Assembly (NCBI RefSeq): GCF_024168485.1
Contig: NZ_JALJVY010000011.1
Span: forward strand, 1-64,000
Origin: Sphingobium sp. OAS761
GTDB taxonomy: Bacteria > Pseudomonadota > Alphaproteobacteria > Sphingomonadales > Sphingomonadaceae
DNA length: 64,000 bases
Direction of reading: 5' to 3'
The notes under the pieces are model-generated. The model searched no databases. It worked only from the letters and a program-made list of their open reading frames with translations, and was not told the DNA's origin. Below are positions 1 through 8,470 of the stretch, one piece after another. Position 1 is the first letter of the stretch, and each line of letters starts with the position of its first letter. The translations under genes were made by a program, and so were the position numbers.

Positions 1-95
1 TCCTTGTCGACGCACACCACGTCATGACCGAAATCCGCAAAACAGGCCCCCGACACAAGGCCAACATAACCCGTGCCGATCATCGTGATTTTCAT
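1..95 (-). CDS. ugd: UDP-glucose 6-dehydrogenase, N-terminal fragment (runs off window)
   Basis: Reading leftward from the ATG at 95-93, the 31 visible codons begin [20 protein letters not shown]. This is the Rossmann GxGYVGLV signature at the extreme N-terminus of UDP-glucose/UDP-sugar 6-dehydrogenases. The family oxidises UDP-glucose to UDP-glucuronate in the cytosol, feeding capsule or exopolysaccharide synthesis. The gene is divergent from wecB, with about 160 bp between them that must hold both promoters, and it fits the polysaccharide cluster to the right. Only the NAD-binding start is visible, so a related UDP-sugar dehydrogenase cannot be excluded. Confidence 0.75.
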   Translation of the reverse strand, partial: MKITMIGTGYVGLVSGACFADFGHDVVCVDK

Positions 96-257
96 GAGTA
101 TTACGGCTCCGCAAAATGAATGATGGGTGCGAAAGACGCTCTAGCATAGCTGGTGGACATTACAATTCGCTGCATCGCAGCGAGAAAAAGCGCAAGTCGT
201 TCAATGCCTGTATACCAATTTCTGCCACAGGCTGGTCACGATGAGAAAGGAAGGCAT

Positions 258-1370
258 GTGAAGGTAGCGCTGGTATTCGGCACCCGGCCCGAAGCGATCA
301 AGATGTTCCCGGTCGTGCATGCCCTGCGCGCGCGCGCGGGCATCGACACGCGCGTCATCGTGACGGCGCAGCACCGCGGCCTGCTCGATCAGGTGCTGGA
401 TATCGCCGGCATCGTGCCGAACATCGACCTCGACGTCATGGTCCCCAACCAGACGCTCGACGGGCTGACTGCCAAGCTGATCGTCGAACTGGGCAAGGCG
501 TTCGACGCCGAAAGGCCCGACCGCATTCTCGTCCATGGCGACACGCTGACGACGATGGTGGCGAGCCTTGCCGCCTATTACCGCAAGATTCCGGTCGGCC
601 ATGTCGAGGCGGGGCTGCGGAGCGGCGACATCCACCATCCCTGGCCGGAGGAAGTGAACCGCCGCGTCGTCGCCTGCATCGCCGACATGAATTTCGCCCC
701 GACCCAGGCGGCCGCCGACGCTCTGCGGGCCGAGAACCGGGATCCGGCGAGCATTCACATCACCGGCAACACCGTGATCGACGCGCTGCTGGCGACCCGC
801 GACCGGGTGCTGGCCGATCCGACGCTGGCGAGCGGCCTCGATGACCTCGCTGCGCGCTTCGCGGGCAAACGGATCGTCGCCGTCACCAGCCACAGGCGGG
901 AAAATTTCGGCGGCGGCATGGAAGCGATCGCGCGTTCCATCGCCGACATCGCCGCGAGGCCTGGCGTGGCGGTGATCTTCCCCGTCCACCCCAACCCCAA
1001 TGTCCGCCCGGTAATGGACGCGGTGCTGGGCGAGCTGCCCAATGTCGCGATGATCGAGCCGCTCGACTATCCCCATTTCGTCCGCCTGCTCGACATGTGC
1101 CATCTAGTGCTCACCGACAGCGGCGGCGTGCAGGAAGAAGCCCCCTCGCTGGGCAAGCCCGTGCTGGTGATGCGCGAGACGACCGAACGGCCCGAGGGGG
1201 TGGAAGCGGGCACGGCAAAGCTGGTCGGCACGGATCGCGCGCTGATCGTGCGCGAGACGCTGGCGTTGCTGGATGACGAGGACGCGTATGAGGCGATGGC
1301 GCGGGCGCATAATCCGTTCGGAGACGGTCGTGCGGCCGAACGGATCGCCGATATCATTGCGGGCGCATAA
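258..1370 (+). CDS. wecB: UDP-N-acetylglucosamine 2-epimerase (non-hydrolysing)
   Basis: This enzyme interconverts UDP-GlcNAc and UDP-ManNAc in the cytosol, the first step toward ManNAc/ManNAcA-containing polysaccharides. I take the GTG at 258, not an upstream ATG at 153. It has a purine-rich site (GAAAGGAAGG, 244-253) five bases upstream, and it puts the catalytic residues at the numbers known for E. coli WecB: Lys15, Asp95, Glu117 and Glu131. The protein is then 370 aa, the normal family length. Visible motifs are GTRPEAIKMFP, HGDTLTT, GHVEAGLRSGD, TSHRRENFG and LTDSGGVQEEAPSLGKP. wecC lies downstream after a small ORF, so the pair would make UDP-ManNAcA. Confidence 0.95.
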   Translation: MKVALVFGTRPEAIKMFPVVHALRARAGIDTRVIVTAQHRGLLDQVLDIAGIVPNIDLDVMVPNQTLDGLTAKLIVELGKAFDAERPDRILVHGDTLTTMVASLAAYYRKIPVGHVEAGLRSGDIHHPWPEEVNRRVVACIADMNFAPTQAAADALRAENRDPASIHITGNTVIDALLATRDRVLADPTLASGLDDLAARFAGKRIVAVTSHRRENFGGGMEAIARSIADIAARPGVAVIFPVHPNPNVRPVMDAVLGELPNVAMIEPLDYPHFVRLLDMCHLVLTDSGGVQEEAPSLGKPVLVMRETTERPEGVEAGTAKLVGTDRALIVRETLALLDDEDAYEAMARAHNPFGDGRAAERIADIIAGA

Positions 1371-1538
1371 TAAGCGGGACGAGCAAGCGACAAACTGCTA
1401 GGGACCAGCCATCGTCGCGAAATTCAGCCTGCAAGCCTTCGCCCCGACCGAGAGACCATCGCGCTCCCGCTTGCCAAGCAAGGAGCGTCCCATGTCCGAT
1501 TTTTCGACGATAGCCCACGCCATCACAGGCCGTTCACG

Positions 1539-1775
1539 ATGAGCCGCGCCATCAACCTCAGCGCGCCGGTCGCCGATGTGGAGGCGCTGTGCGCCAAGCA
1601 TAATGTCGCTATCTCGGTCATCGAAAACCTCTCGTCCGGCGGAACCCGCGTTGTCCTCCTCAACCCCGATGGCGCGGAGCGTATCCGGTCGCTGATGAAG
1701 GCGAAGATCATCACTACCCCGGTCGTGCGCTCGCCGCTCCACATGGCGCGCCAGCCGCTGCCGCGTTACCGGTAG
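1539..1775 (+). CDS. hypothetical protein, 78 aa, between wecB and wecC
   Basis: This is a short ORF starting MSRAINLSAPVADVEALC and ending in a basic tail (RQPLPRYR). I recognise no domain. Predicted content is a mixed alpha/beta N-terminal two thirds (a VAISVIENL strand and a GTRVVLLNPDGAERIRSLM strand-helix), with no signal peptide or membrane segment. The composition suits a small soluble protein. It sits in the same direction between two UDP-sugar enzymes, with 168 bp before and 95 bp after it. No strong ribosome site is visible upstream of the ATG. The reading frame is clean and is the best explanation of this gap, but the function is unknown. Confidence 0.55.
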   Translation: MSRAINLSAPVADVEALCAKHNVAISVIENLSSGGTRVVLLNPDGAERIRSLMKAKIITTPVVRSPLHMARQPLPRYR

Positions 1776-1870
1776 AAGCCAAGCCGGCGGCTTTGTCGGC
1801 GAACATTACCGAAATCTTCAGCATTTCCGGGCAGAAGATCGGCCGAAATATCGGCGATCGAGGATCATCC

Positions 1871-3166
1871 ATGCCCGTAGATTCCAAGCAGAAGGTTTCC
1901 GTCATCGGCCTGGGCTATATCGGCCTGCCGACCGCCGCGCTGATCGCGCGCGGCGGTGCGCAGGTGGTGGGCGTGGACGTGTCGGCCCATGTGGTCGAGA
2001 CGGTGAATTCGGGCCGCGTTCATATCGAGGAGGTCGATCTCGACGGCCTTGTCCAGGGCGTTGTTGCGCGCGGCAATCTGCGCGCGTCGCTGGAGGTCGA
2101 GGAAAGCGACGTCTTCATCATCGCCGTGCCGACTCCGGTGGCGGAGGATCGGGCGCCCGACATTTCCTATGTCCTCAAGGCCGCGCGCACCGTCGCCCCG
2201 GTGCTGAAGGCCGGCGACACGGTGATCCTCGAATCCACCTCGCCCGTCGGCACGACCGAAGCGATGCGCGATATTTTCGCGGAACTGCGCCCCGATCTGA
2301 AGATGCCGGGGCTGGGAGGGCAGGGCGACGTTGCCATCGCCTATTGCCCCGAACGCGTCCTGCCCGGCCGCATCCTCGTTGAACTGATCGACAATGATCG
2401 CTGCATCGGCGGCATCACCCCCCGCTGCGCGCGCAAGGCGCTGGGCTTCTATCGCCAGTTCGTGCGCGGGGCCTGCATCACCACCACCGCCCGCGCGGCC
2501 GAGATGGTCAAGCTGGTGGAAAACAGCTTCCGCGACGTCAACATCGCGTTCGCCAATGAACTGTCGGTGATCGCCGAGAATATGGACATCGACGTGTGGG
2601 AGGTGATCCGCCTCGCCAACCGGCATCCGCGCGTCAATATCCTCAATCCCGGCCCTGGTGTCGGCGGCCACTGCATCGCGGTCGATCCGTGGTTCATCGT
2701 CCATGGCGACCCCAAAAATGCGCGCATCATCCGCACCGCGCGCGAGGTGAATGACGGCAAGACCGACCATGTCGTCGCGAAAGCATCCGACCTGATCGAC
2801 GCATTTGCTGGCGAGGACATCGCCTGCCTCGGCCTCGCCTTCAAGGCGAATATCGACGATTTCCGCGAAAGCCCGGCGGTGAAGGTCGCCGCGCGCCTCG
2901 CCCGCCGCTATGGCCGCCGCGTCAAGCTGGTCGAACCCTATGCCCAGGCGCTGCCGATGGAATTCGCCGGCACGGGCGCCGAATTGATCGATCTCGATAC
3001 GGCACTGGAACAATGCGGCGTCTTCGTCATTCTTGTCGATCATGACATGTTCAAATCGGTTCCCGTCGACGAACGCGCCGGCAAGGCTGTGTACGACACG
3101 CGGGGAATCTGGCCGGACCAGCCGCGCCGTCTGGCATCGCCCGCGCCCGATCGGATCGCCGTCTGA
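1871..3166 (+). CDS. wecC: UDP-N-acetyl-D-mannosamine dehydrogenase
   Basis: This enzyme oxidises UDP-ManNAc to UDP-ManNAcA with two NAD+ in the cytosol. The protein is 431 aa from the ATG at 1871, which has GAGG eight bases upstream. An in-frame extension to 1793 has no support, because the Rossmann motif VSVIGLGYIGLP would then start too far in. The domains follow the family order: NAD-binding, central helical domain, then a UDP-binding domain. The catalytic cysteine is Cys268 in GVGGHCIAVDPWF. The LAFKANIDDFRESPA segment marks the C-terminal UDP-binding domain. It follows wecB and the 78-aa ORF and probably shares their transcript, which leads into the export genes. Confidence 0.93.
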   Translation: MPVDSKQKVSVIGLGYIGLPTAALIARGGAQVVGVDVSAHVVETVNSGRVHIEEVDLDGLVQGVVARGNLRASLEVEESDVFIIAVPTPVAEDRAPDISYVLKAARTVAPVLKAGDTVILESTSPVGTTEAMRDIFAELRPDLKMPGLGGQGDVAIAYCPERVLPGRILVELIDNDRCIGGITPRCARKALGFYRQFVRGACITTTARAAEMVKLVENSFRDVNIAFANELSVIAENMDIDVWEVIRLANRHPRVNILNPGPGVGGHCIAVDPWFIVHGDPKNARIIRTAREVNDGKTDHVVAKASDLIDAFAGEDIACLGLAFKANIDDFRESPAVKVAARLARRYGRRVKLVEPYAQALPMEFAGTGAELIDLDTALEQCGVFVILVDHDMFKSVPVDERAGKAVYDTRGIWPDQPRRLASPAPDRIAV

Positions 3167-3281
3167 CCGGCATCATGCCCGCGCGGTTCGTCGCGTGGGC
3201 GGTTGCCATGCCGGTGCACCGTCGCTAACCCCCGGCGCGGAGGGCGCTTTCCCGCGCCTGCGAACCGGGGGAAATTGAGGG

Positions 3282-3989
3282 ATGATGGGCAATCGCCGCT
3301 CGCGATCCGCAATCGCCGCCCTGTGGCCGGCCTGCCTTCTGGCCGCCTGCTCGACGGTTGAGCAGGCTCCGGCGGGCGAGGCCGCCTATGCGATCGTGCC
3401 GCCGCCGCAGGTCCAGGGCACCGATTATCGCCTTTCACCCGACGACGTGGTGCGGATCAGCGTCTTTCACGAACCGGATCTGTCGCTGGAGGATGCGCGC
3501 GTGAACGCCGCCGGTGCGATACACATGCCCTTGATCGGGGATGTTCCGGTTGCGGGCTTGTCCGCCGACGACGCTGCCGACGAAATCGCCCGGCGTCTGG
3601 GGCGGCGCTATCTCGTATCGCCGCAGGTCACCCTGTTCGTGAAGCAGGCCGTCGGCCGCCGTGTCACGGTGGACGGGGAAGTGCGCCAGCCTGGCCTCTA
3701 CCCCTTTGACGGACGCCTGACCCTGTCGCAGGCGCTGGCGCTGGCGAAGGGGCCGACCCGCCTTGCCGGATTGGGGCAGGTGGTGGTCGTGCGCTCCATC
3801 GAGGGCAGCCGACAAGCCGCGCGCTTCGACCTGGGCGACATTCGCCGGGGTGAGGCGCCCGACCCCGAAATATTGCCTGGCGATCAGGTGATCGTTGGCC
3901 TGTCGCGGGCCAAGGCGATATTGGGCGGCGCGCTGCTCGCCGTGCCCGCGCTCGCGACCGGCTTCATCGCTCTGGACGGCGGGCACTGA
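3282..3989 (+). CDS. polysaccharide export outer-membrane lipoprotein (Wza/GumB-type)
   Basis: The 235-aa protein begins with a lipoprotein signal, with a basic start, a hydrophobic stretch and lipobox LAAC with the lipidated cysteine at residue 23. The mature part carries the poly_export domain (YRLSPDDVVRISVFHEPDLS) and a SLBB-type segment (RRVTVDGEVRQPGLYPFDGR). It ends in a hydrophobic stretch (ILGGALLAVPALATGFIAL). Such proteins form the outer-membrane channel for capsule or exopolysaccharide. A GAGGG site abuts the paired ATGs at 3282/3285. The TGA overlaps the ATG of the next gene by one base, so translation is probably coupled to the co-polymerase that works with it. Confidence 0.88.
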   Translation: MMGNRRSRSAIAALWPACLLAACSTVEQAPAGEAAYAIVPPPQVQGTDYRLSPDDVVRISVFHEPDLSLEDARVNAAGAIHMPLIGDVPVAGLSADDAADEIARRLGRRYLVSPQVTLFVKQAVGRRVTVDGEVRQPGLYPFDGRLTLSQALALAKGPTRLAGLGQVVVVRSIEGSRQAARFDLGDIRRGEAPDPEILPGDQVIVGLSRAKAILGGALLAVPALATGFIALDGGH

Positions 3990-6088
3990 TGGTGGGCGTC
4001 GAAAGCTCGGGCGATGGCGCCGACCGGGAGGGTGCCGGCGCGCGCTTCGCGCACGCGATGATCGGCTGGTGGGCGATCCTGCGGCGTAACCGGATCATCC
4101 TTTTCGTTACGATGGCGCTGTGCCTGCTGGCGGCGCTGGGCTATATCTTGCTCTCTACCCCCGATTACCGTGCGACGGCATCGGTAGAGGTAGAGGACGT
4201 ACCGGCCGGCGCTGCAGGGGCGGGGACGCCCGTGCGTTCGCCCGACGACGATGTCGAAACGGTGATGCAGACCGAATTGGAGGTCCTGCGCAGCCGGTCC
4301 CTGGCGGAAGATGTCTCCCGCGAACTGGCGCTGGTCGGCAGTCCGACGTTTTTTCAAGGCATGGACGTCAGCCGGCCAAGGCAAGGCAATGGCGGCCTGT
4401 CCCAGCGACAGGTCGAGCAGGAACAGGTGATTGGCCTGCTGCGCCATAATCTGGAAGTCGACTTGCCGGGCAAGTCGCGTATCATCCGCATCAGCTTCAC
4501 CGCCGCCGACCCTACGCTCGCGGCGAGGGTCGCCAACAGCTATGCCGACAGCCTGATCCGATCGGACCTGAAGCGCGGGTTCGAATCCGGTGTGCAGGCG
4601 CGCCGTTTCCTGCTGGGTGAACTGGACGGTGCCCGCCGGGACCTGGAACGGGCGGAACGGGACATGGCGGTCTATGCCGCACGAATCGGCGCGGCGGGCG
4701 ACGGCGGGGAAGGCAAGGCCGATCAATCATCTACCGGGCAGACCATCGAAGCCCGGCTGGCACAGCTCAACGGCTATCGCGCGCAGGCGCTTAGCGAGCG
4801 TATCGCGGCGCAAAAGCGCTGGGAAAGCGCCCGCCTAGCCAGCACCGACACATTGCCCGAAGTGCTTAACAACGGTGCGATGCAGGCGCTGATGACGCAA
4901 CGTGCCGAGGCGCGCGCCGCGATCGTCCAGGAAAGGCAGTTTCGTAAGGACGCGCATCCGGAAATGCGCGAGGCACAGGCCCGGTACGCGGCGCTGGACG
5001 ATCAGGCGGACCAGATGGCGGCGCGCATCCGCGCATCGCTGAAACAGGAATATGACGTCGCCGTGGACGGCGAAAAGCAGATCGCGTCCGAAATCGCAGA
5101 TCTGGAGCGACAGGCCCGCACGGCCCGCGGCCGCGACGTTCAACTGGGCATTTATGGACGGACCGTCGACACGTACCGGATGCTGCACGACAGCCTGCTC
5201 CAGCGCTATCGTGACATGGCGTCGCAGGCGGGCTTCCAGGCCGGGCGGATCCAGCCGCTCGATCGCGCGGCAGTTCCGGGCAAGCCTTTTTCGCCCAGGG
5301 TCGGCGAAGCACTGCTGCTGGCGTCGCTCGGCGGTCTGGTGCTGGGCCTGTTCCTGGTCGCCGCGCGGCATGTCTTCGATGATGCCGTGACATCGGCCGA
5401 TACGCTGGCGGAACGCGTCAACCTGCCGCTGCTGGGCGCTGTGCCGGTGACCGGCGACAATCCGCAGCCGCCTGACATCTTCATTCCCATCGCGCGCTCG
5501 CTGCTGCTTGCCTCGACCGGTGGCCTGCCGCGCTCTATCCTCGTCACCAGCGCGCAGGACGGGGAGGGCAAGTCGCTGACGCTCAATGCCCTGGCGCGGG
5601 CGCTGGCCGGATTGGGCAAGCGGGTGCTGGTAATCGACGGCGACATGCGCCGTCCGGTCCAGCATGTCCTCTTCCGCGTCACGCCAGGGCAGGGGATCAG
5701 CGAAGTGTTGACCGGTCAGGCGGCAGCCGACGCCGCCATCATGGACACCGGTGTCGCGGGCGTGTCGCTGCTGCCCTGCGGTGCGTTGCCGCCCAATCCG
5801 GCCGAATTGCTAGCCACCCCAGCGCTGGATTCGTTGCTGGCGGACACGCGCGACCAGTTCGACACGGTGCTGATCGACGCGCCGCCGTTACTGGGCGTAA
5901 GCGACACGCCGCTGCTCGCGGCCCGGGCGCAGGCCAGCCTGATGGTCGTCGAATGGGGCCGCAACCACCATGGCGGCCTGCGCGTCGCCGTGGAGCGGCT
6001 GCGTCGCCAGGGTGGCGCTATCATCGGCGCAATCCTGACCAAGCAACAGGGCAGGGCGCTGGATTATGATTACCACCGCGGCGGGTGA
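3989..6088 (+). CDS. polysaccharide co-polymerase with fused BY-tyrosine kinase (Wzc-like)
   Basis: This 699-aa inner-membrane protein has two membrane segments, near residues 34-56 and 440-462. They enclose a periplasmic Wzz region with long coiled-coil-prone helices, and a PGKPFSPR motif precedes the second segment. The cytosolic C-terminus is a bacterial tyrosine kinase: Walker A near residue 525 (SAQDGEGKS, with Asp where Pro is usual), Walker A' near 550 (VLVIDGDMRRP) and Walker B near 630 (VLIDAPP). The tyrosine tail is very short (DYDYH). In the family, kinase cycling controls polymer length and export. It is coupled to the export lipoprotein by a one-base overlap. No cognate phosphatase is in the window. 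Confidence 0.88.
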   Translation: MVGVESSGDGADREGAGARFAHAMIGWWAILRRNRIILFVTMALCLLAALGYILLSTPDYRATASVEVEDVPAGAAGAGTPVRSPDDDVETVMQTELEVLRSRSLAEDVSRELALVGSPTFFQGMDVSRPRQGNGGLSQRQVEQEQVIGLLRHNLEVDLPGKSRIIRISFTAADPTLAARVANSYADSLIRSDLKRGFESGVQARRFLLGELDGARRDLERAERDMAVYAARIGAAGDGGEGKADQSSTGQTIEARLAQLNGYRAQALSERIAAQKRWESARLASTDTLPEVLNNGAMQALMTQRAEARAAIVQERQFRKDAHPEMREAQARYAALDDQADQMAARIRASLKQEYDVAVDGEKQIASEIADLERQARTARGRDVQLGIYGRTVDTYRMLHDSLLQRYRDMASQAGFQAGRIQPLDRAAVPGKPFSPRVGEALLLASLGGLVLGLFLVAARHVFDDAVTSADTLAERVNLPLLGAVPVTGDNPQPPDIFIPIARSLLLASTGGLPRSILVTSAQDGEGKSLTLNALARALAGLGKRVLVIDGDMRRPVQHVLFRVTPGQGISEVLTGQAAADAAIMDTGVAGVSLLPCGALPPNPAELLATPALDSLLADTRDQFDTVLIDAPPLLGVSDTPLLAARAQASLMVVEWGRNHHGGLRVAVERLRRQGGAIIGAILTKQQGRALDYDYHRGG

Positions 6089-6151
6089 CGACCGAAGGGG
6101 GTAGCTCTCAACAGGACGCGGGCTTCATGCCCGACAGCCTACCCGGGTCGA

Positions 6152-6826
6152 TCAGGCGCGCGCCATCAGCCCTTCGACGAGGCCGTCGAACAGGCGCTTG
6201 CCGTCTGTGGCGCCGTGGGCGGGTTCGATTACGCGTTCGGGATGGGGCATCAGGCCCATCACATTGCCGGCCTCGTTCAGGATGCCGGCGATGTTGCGTG
6301 CCGACCCATTGACACCCTCGGCGTAGCGCAACGCCACGCGGCCTTCGCCTTCCAGCCGGTCGAGCGTGGCAGCGTCGGCGAAATAATTGCCGTCATGATG
6401 GGCGACGGGGAAGGAGATTGTTTCGCCTGCGTCATAGCGGCTGGTGAAGGCACTTTGCGCATTTTCGACCGTCAGCGCGACATCGCGGCATACGAAATGG
6501 CCCCCGGCGTTGCGCAGCAGCGCGCCGGGCAGCAGCCCGGTCTCGGTCAGCACCTGAAAGCCGTTGCAGATGCCCAGCACGAACGCGCCGCGCTCGGCCG
6601 CCTGCGCCACCGCCTGCATAACCGGCGACCGCGCGGCCATCGCACCCGAACGCAGATAATCGCCATAGGAAAAGCCGCCCGGCACGCCGATCAGGTCGAT
6701 GTCGGCGGGCAATTCGGTGTCGCGGTGCCAGATCATGGCCGGTTTCGCACCGGTCGCGGCTTCGAACGCCACCGCCAGATCGCGGTCGCAATTGCTGCCC
6801 GGAAAGACGATGACGGCGCTCTTCAT
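6152..6826 (-). CDS. purQ: phosphoribosylformylglycinamidine synthase, glutaminase subunit
   Basis: PurQ releases ammonia from glutamine for the FGAM synthase complex (PurL-PurS-PurQ) in step four of purine synthesis. The 224-aa protein shows the class I amidotransferase features: the nucleophile cysteine in LGICNGFQ (about residue 87) and the His/Glu pair in LMPHPERV near the C-terminus. The start [16 protein letters not shown] is the family start. It lies three bases downstream of purS on the same strand, so the two are co-transcribed. purL is not in the window. Confidence 0.95.
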   Translation of the reverse strand: MKSAVIVFPGSNCDRDLAVAFEAATGAKPAMIWHRDTELPADIDLIGVPGGFSYGDYLRSGAMAARSPVMQAVAQAAERGAFVLGICNGFQVLTETGLLPGALLRNAGGHFVCRDVALTVENAQSAFTSRYDAGETISFPVAHHDGNYFADAATLDRLEGEGRVALRYAEGVNGSARNIAGILNEAGNVMGLMPHPERVIEPAHGATDGKRLFDGLVEGLMARA

Positions 6827-6829
6827 GCC

Positions 6830-7063
6830 TCAGCCCACCTTCTCGATGCGGTAATTCTCGATCACCGTGTTGGCCAGCAGCTTGCGGCACATAGCGTCCA
6901 GATCCTCGTCGCTGGTGTCGTCGGCAAGGTCCAGTTCGATCAGCTTGCCCGCCCTCACGTCGTTGACGCCGGAAAAGCCGAGGCCGTCGAGTGCGTGATG
7001 GATCGCCTTGCCTTGAGGATCGAGAACCCCACCCTTGAGCGTGACGAAGATGCGGGCTTTCAT
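6830..7063 (-). CDS. purS: phosphoribosylformylglycinamidine synthase subunit PurS
   Basis: PurS is the small bridging subunit that links PurQ and the small-type PurL. The 77-aa protein starts at the ATG 7063-7061, chosen because a perfect AAGGAG (7075-7070) sits six bases upstream and because KARIFVTLKGGVLDPQGKA is the family N-terminus. A longer reading frame running back to 7303 has no such support. It is followed after three bases by purQ. Its presence predicts that the organism uses a three-subunit FGAM synthase. Confidence 0.95.
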   Translation of the reverse strand: MKARIFVTLKGGVLDPQGKAIHHALDGLGFSGVNDVRAGKLIELDLADDTSDEDLDAMCRKLLANTVIENYRIEKVG

Positions 7064-7220
7064 CGGAAACTCCTTGGATCGGCGGTGCCGGCCCTCCGCG
7101 CGCGGCGGCGTCGGCTTCGCCGCACCCCCTAGGCGTGGCGCGGCGCGGAGGCAAGCCATTATGATTTTGTTAGTGACTGGGTATTTAATGTTACGATGTC
7201 GAATTGGGGAAGTGTCGGGA

Positions 7221-7370
7221 ATGTCGGGGCTGGCGCTCGCGCTGTTTGTCGGATTGTTCGCCTGGGGGCAGCAGGTCGTGGGGTATGACGATCCCCATGG
7301 CAAGGTGCAGCTGGCCTTGCTCGCAACCTTCAGTTTCGGCTTGCTGGTCGGCTATCGCGCCAACCGCTGA
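7221..7370 (+). CDS. small membrane protein, 49 aa, unknown function
   Basis: The frame from the ATG at 7221 encodes 49 residues starting MSGLALALFVGLFAWGQQVV and ending FSFGLLVGYRANR. Two hydrophobic stretches (about residues 2-16 and 30-43) flank a polar DDPHGK turn, so a hairpin in the inner membrane is likely. GGGGAAG (7206-7212) lies eight bases upstream. The gene runs opposite to purC and purS and fills the gap between them. The ORF can be extended upstream to 7035, but that part reads as antisense of purS. The function is unknown. Confidence 0.5.
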   Translation: MSGLALALFVGLFAWGQQVVGYDDPHGKVQLALLATFSFGLLVGYRANR

Positions 7371-7375
7371 GCGAC

Positions 7376-7395
7376 GCTCCCGCGGCGGCGGGAGC
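7376..7395. terminator. GC-rich hairpin between convergent genes
   Basis: A perfect 8-bp stem (GCTCCCGC / GCGGGAGC) with a GGCG loop lies between the end of the 49-aa gene and the end of purC. There is no T-run on either side, so it is at best a weak or factor-assisted terminator serving both strands. Confidence 0.35.
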
Positions 7396-7405
7396 GCGCA
7401 CGCCC

Positions 7406-8188
<783 letters not shown>

Positions 8189-8332
8189 GGGCGTTCCTGA
8201 CTTTCTTCAAAAACAATGCGCCCCGGCAAACGCGAATCGGAAGGGATCAGCGGGTGCCGGGGCTGCTCGGGCTGGCCCATAGAACAAAGTGGGCGGGGGT
8301 GCAATTCTCCAGCCCCTGGCATGCGCGGGGCT

Positions 8333-8461
8333 TTACAGCACGTCACCGAACATCGCCCACAGCAAGGCGAGCCAGCCGATCAGCCCGATCAGCCCTATAA
8401 TGACGCCGGACCGGGCGCGCAGCGCGGCGGAAAGTCCGCGGGGGGCGTCGTCGTCATCCAT
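8333..8461 (-). CDS. small membrane peptide, 42 aa, downstream of otsA
   Basis: The frame starts with ATG at 8461-8459 and reads MDDDDAPRGLSAALRARSG, then one strongly hydrophobic helix (VIIGLIGLIGWLALLWAMF, about residues 20-38), ending GDVL. The acidic head, basic middle and single helix suggest an inner-membrane peptide with its N-terminus in the cytosol. Its ATG is only nine bases after the otsA stop, and CAGGGA at the end of otsA can serve as ribosome site, so coupling to otsA is likely. It falls below usual gene-length cut-offs. I do not recognise the family. Confidence 0.5.
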   Translation of the reverse strand: MDDDDAPRGLSAALRARSGVIIGLIGLIGWLALLWAMFGDVL

Positions 8462-8470
8462 GCAAAGCGG

